Shown: one piece after another, positions 28,424-36,921 of the stretch
Layout of the letters: the number at the start of each line of letters is the position of its first letter
Position numbering within the stretch: position 1 is the first letter of the stretch
Origin: Chloroflexota bacterium
GTDB lineage: Bacteria; Chloroflexota; Anaerolineae; Anaerolineales; Villigracilaceae
NCBI GenBank assembly: GCA_016235425.1
Contig: JACRLC010000091.1
Location: forward strand, 1-64,000
Length of the DNA: 64,000 nucleotides
Direction: 5' to 3'
Notes under the pieces: generated by a model
Told to the model about the DNA's origin: nothing
Seen by the model: the letters and a program-made list of their open reading frames with translations, nothing else
Databases searched by the model: none
Made by a program: the position numbers and the translations under genes

Positions 28424-29494
28424 TTACTTGGCAGGCGTGAACTTCCACGCCTGGTTGCCATCGGCAGAGAACGCAACCAGCGCGGTCTCGGCCTGATACG
28501 GTGCGACCAGGATCAACTCACCTGAAGCGACCGGGGTGGTGTAGATCTTGCCGCCCACTTCGCGTTCGAGGACGGTCTTCCCATCGCGATCCAACACGAC
28601 GAGAGTCCCCGATTCCGTCGCGACGTAAATCTGGTCGCCGATTAATAGCGGACTCGCGGCGATTGGCCCATCCGGTTTAACGCCGGACCAGTTGAATTTT
28701 CCGCCTGCCAAATCGTACGAATAAACGTTGCCTTCGAGATCGGCGTAGTAGAGCGTCTCGCCATCGAGCGCGGGCGGCCCCCAAATCCAGCCTTCGGATT
28801 CGGCCAGGGTCTTGTGATCCCCAGCCGCAGTAACATATTCCATTGTAGATGCAAACGTACCGACGTAGACGCCATCGGTGTTCAGGGCTGGCCCGCCGGG
28901 AATGGCGCCGCCCAAATCAATGGATTCATTGGATTCCGGATTCGCAAGATTGACGATGTGCAAGTGATGATCGAGCGAAGCGATGTAGATCACCTGTCCA
29001 TCCGTCACCGGCGACGACCACAACGCGCCGCCGAGTTCAACGGAATCAACAAGCGAACCATCGAGATTCAATATGTAAAGGGAGCCATCGGTATTTGGAG
29101 CATAGATCAGGTCGTTGTACACGAGCGGCGAAGCGATCCACGCGCCCTTGGCTCCCGCGAATGGCTGCGCCCAATTATCCTTGCCGGTGGCTGGGTTGAT
29201 GCTGACGAAGGAATGATTCGTCCCCGCACTGCCGATGAGCAATTGACCATCCGGCGTGATGACCGGGGGGGCATAGTAATGAAGGGCGTTGTCCGCTTTC
29301 GCGGGATAACGCCATGCTTCTGCGCCGTTATTCAAATTTACAGCATAAATGAAGGAACCGCTGGAGACATAGGCTCTCTCCGCGTCCGCGGCAAGACCGG
29401 GCCAGTTGTTCACTTGTGTTTGCGTGCCGCAGGCGCTCAATGCCAGAGCGGCGAGGGCAAGCAAAAAGAATAATTGCAAACGTTTGGTAGTCAA
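28424..29494 (-). CDS. PQQ-type beta-propeller lipoprotein
   Basis: Exported propeller protein anchored by lipid. The signal peptide ends at lipobox LSAC near residue 21, and about seven blades follow, with PQQ-like repeats such as VYSYDLAGGKFNW, LYILNLDGSLVDS and LVVLDRDGKTVLE. It resembles BamB by fold, but a BamB role is unlikely if the cell lacks a conventional outer membrane. It is unusual to find it between yidD and yidC; it may assist membrane or surface protein handling (inference). 356 residues. Confidence 0.88.
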   Translation of the reverse strand: MTTKRLQLFFLLALAALALSACGTQTQVNNWPGLAADAERAYVSSGSFIYAVNLNNGAEAWRYPAKADNALHYYAPPVITPDGQLLIGSAGTNHSFVSINPATGKDNWAQPFAGAKGAWIASPLVYNDLIYAPNTDGSLYILNLDGSLVDSVELGGALWSSPVTDGQVIYIASLDHHLHIVNLANPESNESIDLGGAIPGGPALNTDGVYVGTFASTMEYVTAAGDHKTLAESEGWIWGPPALDGETLYYADLEGNVYSYDLAGGKFNWSGVKPDGPIAASPLLIGDQIYVATESGTLVVLDRDGKTVLEREVGGKIYTTPVASGELILVAPYQAETALVAFSADGNQAWKFTPAK

Positions 29495-29516
29495 AGTGGT
29501 GTTACTCCTACATAAA

Positions 29517-29810
29517 TTACTTCACCGGATCATACCCGCCCGGATTAAACGGATTACAGCGCATGACGCGCCAGACGGCCATCACCGAGCCTTTCATCGC
29601 GCCATGCTTGTAAATGGCCTGGTATCCATAATGTGAGCAGGAGGGGTAGAAACGGCAGGTGTTTTCAGGCAGGCCGCGCGAGATCGTCATCTGGTAGAGA
29701 CGAATCAACGCAAGCAGGGCAATGCGCGGCCAATTGACCGGCGTGCGCGGCATGTCGCGCAAACGCGGTTCATTGGGATAATCGTGCAAATGGAATTCAG
29801 GATTCATCAA
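29517..29810 (-). CDS. yidD: Membrane protein insertion efficiency factor YidD
   Basis: Small amphipathic protein that helps YidC. The conserved core is intact: [14 protein letters not shown], the cysteine motif [11 protein letters not shown] and the end [14 protein letters not shown]. 97 residues. The start overlaps the rnpA stop by 14 bases; a shorter start at the internal MPRTPVNW is possible. Classic rpmH-rnpA-yidD order. Confidence 0.94.
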   Translation of the reverse strand: MMNPEFHLHDYPNEPRLRDMPRTPVNWPRIALLALIRLYQMTISRGLPENTCRFYPSCSHYGYQAIYKHGAMKGSVMAVWRVMRCNPFNPGGYDPVK

Positions 29811-30144
29811 CCGGGATGAGTTTGGCGCGGCGAAGAACCGTGAGCAACGCGTTGCAGGTTTCTTCCAAAGAGGCGGAAACCAGTGCGGGTCGGGCGATCA
29901 GGATCAAGTCCCAGCCTGAAGCGAGAGAAGGTAAAAGCGGACGCATGGCCTCGCGCAACAGTCGTTTGGCCCGGTTTCGGTGAACCGCTGTCCCCGTCGT
30001 CTTCCCTGCGGCCACACCCACGCGCACGTGAGGGGTCTCGCTGGCTTGTGTTACCAACACAACAAGCGGGTGGGCATAAGACTTGCCATTTCGCCGCACC
30101 CGCTTGAAATCTTCCGACCGGGTCAGACGGAATTTACTCTGCAC
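29797..30144 (-). CDS. rnpA: Ribonuclease P protein component
   Basis: Protein cofactor of RNase P, needed for tRNA 5' maturation. The RNR motif ([13 protein letters not shown]), the N-terminal [12 protein letters not shown] and a basic overall composition identify it. 115 residues, typical. It lies 48 bases after rpmH and overlaps yidD. Confidence 0.96.
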   Translation of the reverse strand: MQSKFRLTRSEDFKRVRRNGKSYAHPLVVLVTQASETPHVRVGVAAGKTTGTAVHRNRAKRLLREAMRPLLPSLASGWDLILIARPALVSASLEETCNALLTVLRRAKLIPVDES

Positions 30145-30192
30145 CCGTGCCTCGAAGGAGGAAGTCCGTCCCGCGCGTTACGCCGGTCCGGC

Positions 30193-30363
30193 TTACCAAC
30201 GAGTCCGTTTGACGTGTTCGTTGGATTTAGTGGTCAATTTATAGCGGCCTTTGAGGCGGCGGCGCTTGAGAACTGCGCGGCCATCGGCCGTAGCCATACG
30301 CGAACGGAAACCGTGCACACGCACGCGGCGGCGGATCTTGGGTTGGTATGTACGCTTGGTCAT
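30193..30363 (-). CDS. rpmH: 50S ribosomal protein L34
   Basis: 56-residue, very basic ribosomal protein read directly from the complementary strand: [13 protein letters not shown] at the start, [17 protein letters not shown] in the middle and KRTRW at the end, then TAA. It is slightly longer than the usual 44-47 residues because of a C-terminal tail. It heads the rpmH-rnpA-yidD run; a weak AAGGAA lies upstream of the ATG. Confidence 0.95.
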   Translation of the reverse strand: MTKRTYQPKIRRRVRVHGFRSRMATADGRAVLKRRRLKGRYKLTTKSNEHVKRTRW

Positions 30364-30833
30364 TCCTTATGCTTCCTTACTCAAAAGATAATTACGAATT
30401 CCGATTAAGTTATAGTGACGACCTTCGCCCTCTGAAAGCGACAGGTTTGGATACGCCAACGAAAGTCGCTACTACAAGTTAGCCGGAACCAGCAGGCAGA
30501 TAGTGGCGGGGAATTATATCGCGAGAATCAGGAATCGGTCAATTTTGAACCAATTCAATTGGGTAACCAAAAGTTTACAGGTTTCGGAGTGCAAAGTCTA
30601 CCGACTTTGAGGCAAAACGGTCCTTTTCCATTGTTTTGAGTGACGCAAGCAGATTTTATAGGACTCCCAGTGAATCTTGAAGAGCACATGGCTTTCCAAA
30701 AATTGATTACGGTGCCACAGAACTCATAAAGAAAACGAGACTTTTTAGGTCCCCTTTTAGCGGAACGACCAAAGTCATGACTGCGTTTTCGTGAACTACT
30801 GATTCTCTGTTACCAATAGACGACTGGGCAAAC
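30364..30833. other. Gene-free 470 bases upstream of rpmH
   Basis: No ORF of note. It must hold the rpmH promoter; a TATAAC near 30411-30416 on the minus strand is a weak candidate. A 16-base near-palindrome (30549-30564, accaattcaattgggt) and a partial copy of the GGAGTC hairpin family (30586-30612) are present. No DnaA-box cluster was seen, although dnaA/oriC often sit here in other bacteria. Confidence 0.45.
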
Positions 30834-31418
30834 CTATGCCTGTTGCAGAATTGACTCGACGGTAGGCTGTGTCAACTGGCGAAACATGTCGTTGATCTGT
30901 TCGGCGGGATAAGGCATGTCGTGGTCGAGCCACCAGGTGAGCAGCGAGGTCAACGTGCTGTAGATGTACAGCGTCAGAATCTCCAATGGAATTTGTTCTT
31001 TTCTTCTCACAGGCAAATGTGATTTGAGATGCTCCCCAATGTGCGCCGACATATATCTCTGTAAGTGTGAGAGCATGGTGTGTCCGCCTCTTTCCCCGAC
31101 CAGGGCTTTGTAGACGCGCTGATACTCCTGCGCATGCTGGAACATGACGAGGCTTAACGTCCAGGGATTTATCTCAGACGGGGATTGTCCGAGTAAGTGC
31201 TGTTCAAACTGACTCTGCAAATTCTCGAATCCGCTGAGAAACAAATCTTCCTTGTCTTGAAAATGTGCATAGAACGTTGATCGCCCTACGTTGGCGCGGT
31301 CAATGATGTCTTGCACGGTGATGGATTCGTATCCCTTTTCCAGAATCAACGCCACCAGCGAATCCTGTAAGAGTTGGCGCGTGCGCTGAATGCGGCGGTC
31401 TGTTACTTTTTGGGGCAT
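30834..31418 (-). CDS. TetR/AcrR-family transcriptional regulator
   Basis: 194-residue TetR-type repressor. The N-terminal helix-turn-helix (ITVQDIIDRANVGRSTFYAHF) is textbook, and the C-terminal ligand domain contains a segment like the TetR_C_33 group (LTSLLTWWLDHDMPYP). It is divergent from the ABC exporter operon that starts at 31653. Palindromic candidate operators in the shared intergenic region suggest it controls both itself and the exporter. The ligand is unknown. Confidence 0.9.
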   Translation of the reverse strand: MPQKVTDRRIQRTRQLLQDSLVALILEKGYESITVQDIIDRANVGRSTFYAHFQDKEDLFLSGFENLQSQFEQHLLGQSPSEINPWTLSLVMFQHAQEYQRVYKALVGERGGHTMLSHLQRYMSAHIGEHLKSHLPVRRKEQIPLEILTLYIYSTLTSLLTWWLDHDMPYPAEQINDMFRQLTQPTVESILQQA

Positions 31419-31441
31419 GGTTTAGAACTCCTTATATAGAT

Positions 31442-31492
31442 GGAGTGCAAAATCTCCCGATTTTGCACCGAAGTCGGGAGACTTCGGACTCC
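31442..31492. repeat. Double-hairpin element with complementary loops
   Basis: Hairpin 1: GTGCAAAATC (31445-31454), loop TCCC, GATTTTGCAC (31459-31468). Hairpin 2: CCGAAGTC, loop GGGA, GACTTCGG (31469-31488). The two loops are complementary to each other. Outer GGAGT/GGACTCC ends match the family at 25791 and 51791. Confidence 0.7.
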
Positions 31493-31503
31493 GTTTCTGA
31501 ACA
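31492..31503. promoter_or_regulatory. Left arm of a 12-bp inverted repeat, candidate TetR site
   Basis: CGTTTCTGAACA here is the exact inverse of TGTTCAGAAACG at 31596-31607, on the other side of the divergent promoter region. Both contain a GAACA/TGTTC half-site. Confidence 0.55.
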
Positions 31504-31515
31504 AATTGCATTGCC

Positions 31516-31533
31516 ATGTTCGGTATTGAACAT
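31516..31533. promoter_or_regulatory. Palindrome ATGTTC-N6-GAACAT, candidate TetR operator
   Basis: Perfect 6-bp arms around six bases. It shares the TGTTC/GAACA half-site with the palindrome at 31588-31600 and the inverted repeat at 31492/31596. All lie between the divergent TetR and ABC exporter genes. Confidence 0.6.
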
Positions 31534-31551
31534 TTCAAAGTGGATTGGTTG

Positions 31552-31580
31552 TTGACATCTGCGGTTTACACCATTATAAG
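31552..31580 (+). promoter_or_regulatory. Promoter of the ABC exporter operon
   Basis: TTGACA (31552-31557), 17 bases, TATAAG (31575-31580): near-consensus sigma-70 type. The expected transcription start near 31587 falls at the palindrome GAACA-TAG-TGTTC (31588-31600), consistent with repression by the divergent TetR protein. Confidence 0.75.
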
Positions 31581-31587
31581 AGAAATC

Positions 31588-31607
31588 GAACATAGTGTTC
31601 AGAAACG
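31588..31607. promoter_or_regulatory. Palindrome GAACATAGTGTTC plus TGTTCAGAAACG arm
   Basis: Operator candidate covering the predicted transcription start of the exporter operon. The palindrome occupies 31588-31600, and its right half continues into the 12-base arm that is repeated in inverse at 31492-31503. Confidence 0.6.
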
Positions 31608-31652
31608 TATATATTGTACAACAAACCAAGCCAAAAGAAAAGGAGATACAGA

Positions 31653-32378
31653 GTGTTTACCCAAGTAGCAAATCCAATCAAAGAGGCGATACTTCCCGCT
31701 TCGTCAAGCCGATTGATCGAGTTGCGCGGCGTGACGAAAGCATACGAAGTGGCCTCAGGTCAATTCCTGGCATTGAAAGGGATCGACATGCAAGTGGACG
31801 CGGGTGAGTTCGTGGCCGTTGTCGGTAAATCGGGGAGCGGCAAATCAACGTTGATCAATGTCATCACCGGGATTGACGATGCTTCCTCGGGCGAGGTGCT
31901 GGTGGCCTCGACGGTTGTCAGCAAGTTGGATCAGGAGCAGTTGTCCATCTGGCGCGGAAAGAGCGTGGGCGTGGTCTTTCAATTTTTCCAGCTCCTCCCC
32001 ACTTTGACCGTGGCCGAAAACGTGATCCTGCCGATGGATTTCTGCAACACGTACCCCGTGCGCGAACGGCGCGAGCGGGCGATCTCGTTGCTGGAAAAAG
32101 TCGGCATTGCGGAGCAGGCGGATAAGCTTCCGGCACATCTCTCCGGCGGACAGCAGCAGCGCGCCGCAATTGCGCGCGCACTGGCGAACGATCCACCCAT
32201 CCTTGTGGCTGATGAACCGACGGGCAATCTTGATACGCAAACGTCGGAGGATGTGATGCGGTTGTTTTCAAAGCTGGTCGAGGAGGGCAAGACCGTCGTG
32301 ATGGTGACGCACGAACGCGATTTCAGCCGCTACTTCACGCGCACGATCATGCTGGCCGATGGGCAGGTGGTTTCATGA
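31653..32378 (+). CDS. ABC transporter ATP-binding protein (MacB/LolD type)
   Basis: ATPase of a MacB/FtsX-type exporter. Walker A ([14 protein letters not shown]), Q-loop ([11 protein letters not shown]), signature ([15 protein letters not shown]), Walker B ([12 protein letters not shown]) and H-loop (MVTHERDF) are all present. GTG at 31653 is preferred because AGGAG lies 7 bases upstream; the in-frame ATG at 31614 lies close behind the operator. The stop overlaps the permease ATG (ATGA). About 241 residues. Confidence 0.92.
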   Translation: MFTQVANPIKEAILPASSSRLIELRGVTKAYEVASGQFLALKGIDMQVDAGEFVAVVGKSGSGKSTLINVITGIDDASSGEVLVASTVVSKLDQEQLSIWRGKSVGVVFQFFQLLPTLTVAENVILPMDFCNTYPVRERRERAISLLEKVGIAEQADKLPAHLSGGQQQRAAIARALANDPPILVADEPTGNLDTQTSEDVMRLFSKLVEEGKTVVMVTHERDFSRYFTRTIMLADGQVVS

Positions 32379-34786
32379 TCGGCCCGCGGTGGAAGAAATT
32401 GCTGCGTGATTTGCAAGCCGCGCAGGGACGAATGTTGATGATGGTGCTGGCTATTGCGGTCGGCGTGTTCAGCGTCGGGACGATCCTGAGTGCGTACACG
32501 ATCCTCACGCGCGAGATCAGCAACAATTATTTGGGGACGAATCCCGCATCCGCTTTACTGGAGGTCGAACCGGGAGTGGACGATGCCCTTTTAGCGGAAG
32601 CAGGCGGACGGTCAGGTATTGAAGCGGTGGAGGCCAGTTCAACGGTGGTGGCGCGGGTGGAGGTCAGCCCCAATCAATGGATGCCTCTGCTTCTATTCGT
32701 CATCAAAGATTTTGATACGATGCATATCAACAAGTTCAATCCCGAATCGGGAGAGTGGCCTCCAGCCGAGGGTCATATTTTGATCGAGCGCGAGGCACTG
32801 AGTCTGACCAACACGGAGGTGGGCAATGCGATCAACGTCGAGACGCCGAACGGCTCGAAGCAGGAGGTTGTCATTTCGGGTCTCGTGCATGACCCTGGGC
32901 TGGCGCCCGCGTGGCAGGAGCAAACCGTGTACGGATACATCACGCCCGCGACGCTGGCGATGCTTGACGGGAGCAGTGACTTGCACATTTTGAAAGTGAT
33001 CGTTGAAGACCAATCGAGCGTGCAGGCGATTGAAGCGCCTGTGAGTGAGCTGGCCGCGTGGCTGAAATCGCAGGGCTACGCCGTGCATGAGGTTCGCATT
33101 CCGCCGCCGCAAAAGCACCCGCACCAAACGCAGATGGTCGCGATTTTGACGATGATGTTGATCTTTAGTTTGATGGCGCTGGTGTTGAGCGCGATCCTGA
33201 CCGCGACGATGATCGGCGGCTTGCTCGCACAGCAGGTTCGGCAGATCGGCGTGATGAAAGCGGTCGGCGCGCGCTCGCGGCAGATCGCGGGAATTTATCT
33301 TGCGCTGGTCGCGCTGATCGGAAGCGCGGCGGTGGTTTTGGGATTACCGCCGAGCCTCGCGGCGGGGCGCGGCCTCGCAGGGTTGGTCGCCCAGCTTTTG
33401 AATTTCACGTTGTACAGCACCGACATCCCTGGTTGGGTATACCTCGTGCAATTCCTGGCTGGTGTGCTTGTGCCGTTTTTGATTGCGCTCGGCCCGATTT
33501 TCAAGACGACGCGCGTCACCGTGCGAGAAGCGATCAACGACTTTGGAACCAGCAAAGAGACATTCGGTTCGCGCCGCCTCGACAGTTGGCTCGGAAAAAT
33601 CCAGGGCCTTGATAGCACGCTGATGCTGGCTCTGAGAAATACCTTTCGGCGCAGAGGCCGCTTGCTGCTCACGTTGAGTCTGCTCTCGGTGGCGGGCGGG
33701 ATTTTCCTTGCGGCGTTGAACGTCAAGACGGCGTGGGAACAGAACCTGGCCGATGCCGCCGCGGACCGCCGCTACGATTTGGAGATCCGTTTGAATTCGC
33801 CCGCGCCGAAAGAGAAGGTTCTCTCTGCGATTGGTGATGTGCCCGGCATTCAACAAGTGGAAGCTTGGAACTATGAACCTGCCGCCAAATATCGCCCCGA
33901 TGGATTGGACATCGTCCGAACCTATCCCGATGGTGGGCACGGAAGTTTCACCCTGCGTTCCCTGCCGCCCGAAACCGAGATGGTACGCTTGACCATTTTG
34001 GAGGGACGTTGGCTCCAGTCCGGCGACACGGACGGCGTAGTGCTCAATCACATGGCGCGGGCGTTGTTCCCGAACGTGAAGGTGGGCGATCAAATTCAGT
34101 TAATGCTGGATGGAAAGGAGGTTGATTTGCAGGTTGTTGGGATCGCGCGTGAACTGGTCACACCCGCGACGGCTTACGTCTTACCGGAGAAATTTGCAGA
34201 GGTCACAGGCACAATTGAACAAGTAAATGGGATTCGTATTGTCATGAACAAACACGATGCGGTCACCCGAAGCAACGTCGCAGGAGAAGTCGAACGCGCG
34301 CTGGAAGCAAATGGCATGAACGTGAAAGTCTCCATCCTAGAGACAATGCTGGACGCGGCAGTCAGCGGACACGTCTACATCCTGATCGTGATGCTGATCG
34401 TGATGTCTGTATTGATCGCAATTGTCGGCGCACTGGGATTGGTTTCGAGCATGGGTACGAGCGTCATCGAGCGCACGCGTGAGTTTGGGATCATGCGTTC
34501 CATCGGAGCCAGGTCAAACACCGTGCTGTGGAATGTTATCAGTGAAGGGATTTTCATCGGGCTGATGAGCTGGGTTATCGCGGTTGCAATGTCCCTGCCA
34601 CTCTCGCTCTCGATTGGCAGGTTGATCGGCAACCTCGCTTTTCGCTTCCCTCTGCCATTGATTTTGTCGCCGTCGGCTGTAGTTATTTGGCTGGCGATCA
34701 TCGTCATCGGCTCGATAGCCGCGAGCGCGTATCCCGCGCGGAACGCGTCCCGGCTGACGATTCGAGAAACACTGGTATATGTCTAG
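32375..34786 (+). CDS. FtsX-like ABC transporter permease (two FtsX/MacB modules)
   Basis: 803-residue integral membrane partner of the ATPase before it. An N-terminal helix (MLMMVLAIAVGVFSVGTILSA, shown as one helix in parts) is followed by a MacB_PCD periplasmic region, then an FtsX core with three helices and the RQIGVMKAVGARSRQI coupling segment. A second periplasmic region and a second FtsX core (EFGIMRSIGARSNTV) end in ..NASRLTIRETLVYV. Systems of this type export peptides, lipoproteins or drugs. Four-base overlap with the ATPase gene. The substrate is unknown. Confidence 0.9.
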   Translation: MIGPRWKKLLRDLQAAQGRMLMMVLAIAVGVFSVGTILSAYTILTREISNNYLGTNPASALLEVEPGVDDALLAEAGGRSGIEAVEASSTVVARVEVSPNQWMPLLLFVIKDFDTMHINKFNPESGEWPPAEGHILIEREALSLTNTEVGNAINVETPNGSKQEVVISGLVHDPGLAPAWQEQTVYGYITPATLAMLDGSSDLHILKVIVEDQSSVQAIEAPVSELAAWLKSQGYAVHEVRIPPPQKHPHQTQMVAILTMMLIFSLMALVLSAILTATMIGGLLAQQVRQIGVMKAVGARSRQIAGIYLALVALIGSAAVVLGLPPSLAAGRGLAGLVAQLLNFTLYSTDIPGWVYLVQFLAGVLVPFLIALGPIFKTTRVTVREAINDFGTSKETFGSRRLDSWLGKIQGLDSTLMLALRNTFRRRGRLLLTLSLLSVAGGIFLAALNVKTAWEQNLADAAADRRYDLEIRLNSPAPKEKVLSAIGDVPGIQQVEAWNYEPAAKYRPDGLDIVRTYPDGGHGSFTLRSLPPETEMVRLTILEGRWLQSGDTDGVVLNHMARALFPNVKVGDQIQLMLDGKEVDLQVVGIARELVTPATAYVLPEKFAEVTGTIEQVNGIRIVMNKHDAVTRSNVAGEVERALEANGMNVKVSILETMLDAAVSGHVYILIVMLIVMSVLIAIVGALGLVSSMGTSVIERTREFGIMRSIGARSNTVLWNVISEGIFIGLMSWVIAVAMSLPLSLSIGRLIGNLAFRFPLPLILSPSAVVIWLAIIVIGSIAASAYPARNASRLTIRETLVYV

Positions 34787-34795
34787 GCTAAAACT

Positions 34796-34842
34796 GATGG
34801 TCGAGTAGGCCGAGCGTTCGTCGAGGCCGTATCGAGACCATC
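34796..34842. repeat. REP-like palindrome GATGGTCGAG...CGAGACCATC
   Basis: Imperfect inverted repeat just after the permease stop, with arms gatggtcgagtagg and cgtatcgagaccatc. It is of the widespread type containing 'cgatacg' and 'ctactcga'. It may act as terminator or mRNA stabiliser. Confidence 0.6.
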
Positions 34843-34877
34843 ATGTAACTTGAAAACAATACATTTCTTGGAAAGCG

Positions 34878-34930
34878 GTGGTTTCGATACGCCCTTCGCA
34901 AAGAACGCTCAGGGCTACTCAACCACCGGT
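34878..34930. repeat. REP-like palindrome CGGTGGTTTCGATACG...CTACTCAACCACCG
   Basis: Second member of the same type as 34796-34842 but in opposite orientation: arms cggtggtt (34878-34885) and aaccaccg (34923-34930) around a gatacgccc...gggcta core. The two elements form a head-to-head pair separated by 35 bases. Confidence 0.6.
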
Positions 34931-34957
34931 GACTAACTGACTGAAAGGAAAATCAAA

Positions 34958-35101
34958 ATGGAAAACAAAACAAACTCAAAAAAGAAGATCGTCAATGTCG
35001 TCATTGCAATCGTTGTAATTGCAGCTCTTCTGGCGACCGCGCACATTCTGGTCAACTACTTCAACATTGCGGAGGTCATCAGAGCAATACATGGCGGCTG
35101 A
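34958..35101 (+). CDS. 47-residue membrane peptide
   Basis: Short ORF with a good ribosome binding site (GAAAGGA, about 8 bases upstream). It begins MENKTNSKKKIV, a basic start, then one hydrophobic helix (IVVIAALLATAHILV), and ends RAIHGG. It could be a small partner of the exporter upstream or a regulatory peptide. Its position after two REP-like elements suggests possible separate expression. No homologue is recognised. The translation was read by hand. Confidence 0.6.
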   Translation: MENKTNSKKKIVNVVIAIVVIAALLATAHILVNYFNIAEVIRAIHGG

Positions 35102-35145
35102 TGCAGAATAGTTCCTGAGGATAACCAACCTACAACCTATACAGT

Positions 35146-35173
35146 CAACGCTTCTTGGATCCAAGAAGCGTTG
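35146..35173. terminator. Perfect 28-base palindrome, likely terminator
   Basis: CAACGCTTCTTGGA and its exact inverse meet without a loop (14-bp arms). It follows the 47-residue ORF by 44 bases. No strong T-tract follows, so termination efficiency is uncertain. Confidence 0.55.
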
Positions 35174-35312
35174 TTACACATAAATAATCCACGGATCACG
35201 AAAAAGCATTTCCAATGCTCATGGGCGTATCCGCTTTTTTAACGGCGGCAGGTTCGGGCCCGGAATGAAGCGGTGTATGTCGAGCATTTGTTTGCGGTAA
35301 AAAGGTAAGATA

Positions 35313-35341
35313 TTGACTTCTGGAACGTTCAGTCCTATAAC
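35313..35341 (+). promoter_or_regulatory. Promoter with embedded operator of the second TetR gene
   Basis: TTGACT (35313-35318), 17 bases, TATAAC (35336-35341). The spacer holds TGGAACGTTCAGTCCT (35321-35336), which matches the palindrome TGGACTGTTCAGTCCA at 35957-35972 over its right half. Repressor binding here would block RNA polymerase directly. The expected start, 7-8 bases past the -10, coincides with ATG 35349. Confidence 0.75.
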
Positions 35342-35348
35342 GCCAAAC

Positions 35349-35936
35349 ATGAACCTGGGTAGACCTCTCGAATTCAATCCCGAAGAAGCTCTTGACGCGG
35401 CCGTTGATGTATTCTGGTGCAAAGGATATGAAGCCACTTCGATGACCGACCTGCTGGATGCGATGGACTTGTCGAAGAGCAGTCTCTATCAAACGTTTGG
35501 AAGCAAGCGGCAGCTTTTCGAACGCAGCCTTGCCCGCTATGCAGATTGGCTGTCCGCGAAAATGACAAAGGAACTGGCCGAAGCCAAATCGGGACGAAGT
35601 TTCATCGAGGACACGTTTGAGGCCGTTGCCAATACTGCCCAACAGCCTGAAGGAGCCAAAGGCTGCCTGATGGCCAATTCGGCCAATGATTTCGGTCAAA
35701 GAGAACCAGCGCTGGCGATACCTGTCTCGGATGGCCTGCAACGCTTTACCAGGGTATTCATGGATGCCGTAATCAAGGCGCAAGCTGAAGGCGGCGTATC
35801 GGCGAGTGCCGACCCGCACGCCCTGGCAAATTACCTGCTTGGCACTATGAACGGGCTAAGGACAATGATCAAAGCAGGCGCGGACAAACGCTCTGCGAAA
35901 GGAATGGTGACTTTGATTTTAAAAGCGCTCGACTGA
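35349..35936 (+). CDS. TetR/AcrR-family regulator, probably leaderless and autoregulated
   Basis: 195-residue repressor of the TetR subgroup with start MNLGRPLEFNPEEALD and helix-turn-helix ATSMTDLLDAMDLSKSSLYQTFGSK. The C-terminal domain includes KGCLMANSANDF, typical of TetR_C-type regulators of redox or drug responses. ATG 35349 falls exactly where transcription should start, so the message is probably leaderless; the longer frame would begin before the promoter. Its operator-like palindrome recurs in front of the redoxin gene. Confidence 0.88.
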   Translation: MNLGRPLEFNPEEALDAAVDVFWCKGYEATSMTDLLDAMDLSKSSLYQTFGSKRQLFERSLARYADWLSAKMTKELAEAKSGRSFIEDTFEAVANTAQQPEGAKGCLMANSANDFGQREPALAIPVSDGLQRFTRVFMDAVIKAQAEGGVSASADPHALANYLLGTMNGLRTMIKAGADKRSAKGMVTLILKALD

Positions 35937-35956
35937 TATTTTTTTTGCCTCAATTC

Positions 35957-35972
35957 TGGACTGTTCAGTCCA
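35957..35972. promoter_or_regulatory. Operator palindrome TGGACTGTTCAGTCCA
   Basis: Perfect 7-bp arms around TT, 41 bases before the redoxin ATG. A degenerate version lies in the TetR promoter at 35321-35336. The two sites support regulation of both genes by the adjacent TetR protein. A TATAGC at 35975-35980 could be the -10. Confidence 0.7.
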
Positions 35973-36013
35973 AATATAGCTAATTTCAATCACCCACCCA
36001 AAAGGAGTAATTT

Positions 36014-36850
36014 ATGAATACCGCTACAACCCAAACCGGAATCCCCACCGATGGTTATCGGTACGATCATCCGAGGTTATACCCCGACATTGTCAACGAT
36101 ATGTACATTCCCAAAGGCGACTTGGGCCCTGGAGACAAAGTTAAGCCATTCGATCTGCAAACAACAGACGGTGGCCGTTTCAGGAGCGCCGACCTGGCGG
36201 TCAAAGGACAACCTGTCCTTCTGGTGTTTGGTTCGCTAACCTGCCCAGTTACTGAAAGTGCGGCCGGTGGTTTAAAACAACTATATGCCAGTTATGACAA
36301 TAAAGTGCGCTTTGTAATGGTCAAAGTGCGCGAAGCTCACCCCGGCCAGACCATCCGCCAGCCGCAAACGTTCGAGCAGAAACTGCGCCACGCGGTGGAC
36401 CTCAAAAACCATCATGGACTGCCTTTCGAGATGGCGGTTGACGACATTGACGGGACATTCCATCGCACCCTGGGTTCGCGGCCCAACAGCGCCTATGTGA
36501 TCGATCCTTCGGGAATAATTATCTTCCGCGCTCAATGGGCAAACGAAACCCAGGCAATCGGCGAAGCGCTGGAGGCAATTGTTGCTGGAAAGACTCCGCC
36601 AGAACCAGCCGTGACCCGCACTTTACACTCCATCACTCAAATGGTCGGCTATATAAATCCCGTACTTGACGCCGCTGGAAAGGGCGCGCATCTCGATACC
36701 TGGAAAGTTGTCCCGCCGATGGGGATGATGATGGCTCTGTCAGAATTGTTCTTTTTCCTGCCTCGTAACAAGCGCGGCCTCCCCGCGATGATACTGACAA
36801 TGGCATTGATGGCCGCTGTTATTGCGATGGCTGTGATCCTGATTGTCTGA
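36014..36850 (+). CDS. Redoxin/deiodinase-like thioredoxin-fold protein with C-terminal membrane helix
   Basis: 278-residue protein. Residues about 35-200 form a thioredoxin-like fold with the active-site segment LVFGSLTCPVTESAAG, which resembles iodothyronine deiodinase and related redoxins, but with Cys rather than selenocysteine. SAYVIDPSGIIIFRAQWAN is the usual strand after the active site. The C-terminus has a hydrophobic stretch (MILTMALMAAVIAMAVILIV) that should anchor it in the membrane. AAGGAG lies just upstream of the ATG. It is probably controlled by the preceding TetR regulator. The catalytic role is uncertain: peroxidase or thiol reductase. Confidence 0.8.
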   Translation: MNTATTQTGIPTDGYRYDHPRLYPDIVNDMYIPKGDLGPGDKVKPFDLQTTDGGRFRSADLAVKGQPVLLVFGSLTCPVTESAAGGLKQLYASYDNKVRFVMVKVREAHPGQTIRQPQTFEQKLRHAVDLKNHHGLPFEMAVDDIDGTFHRTLGSRPNSAYVIDPSGIIIFRAQWANETQAIGEALEAIVAGKTPPEPAVTRTLHSITQMVGYINPVLDAAGKGAHLDTWKVVPPMGMMMALSELFFFLPRNKRGLPAMILTMALMAAVIAMAVILIV

Positions 36851-36885
36851 TCCTTCCCTGGCATATTCTGGAAGCCAACGATTGC

Positions 36886-36921
36886 CTTACTCGCCGCCCT
36901 ATTTCCAGGGCGGCGAGTAAG
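36886..36921. terminator. Strong 15-bp hairpin between convergent genes
   Basis: CTTACTCGCCGCCCT (36886-36900), loop atttcc, AGGGCGGCGAGTAAG (36907-36921). Perfect stem between the redoxin (plus) and carB (minus) 3' ends. It likely terminates at least the plus-strand transcript, although the T-tract is poor. Confidence 0.7.

Noticed and set aside
30364-30833. Replication origin next to rpmH
   Set aside because: No recognisable DnaA-box cluster, and dnaA is not adjacent; only the gene order hints at an origin.
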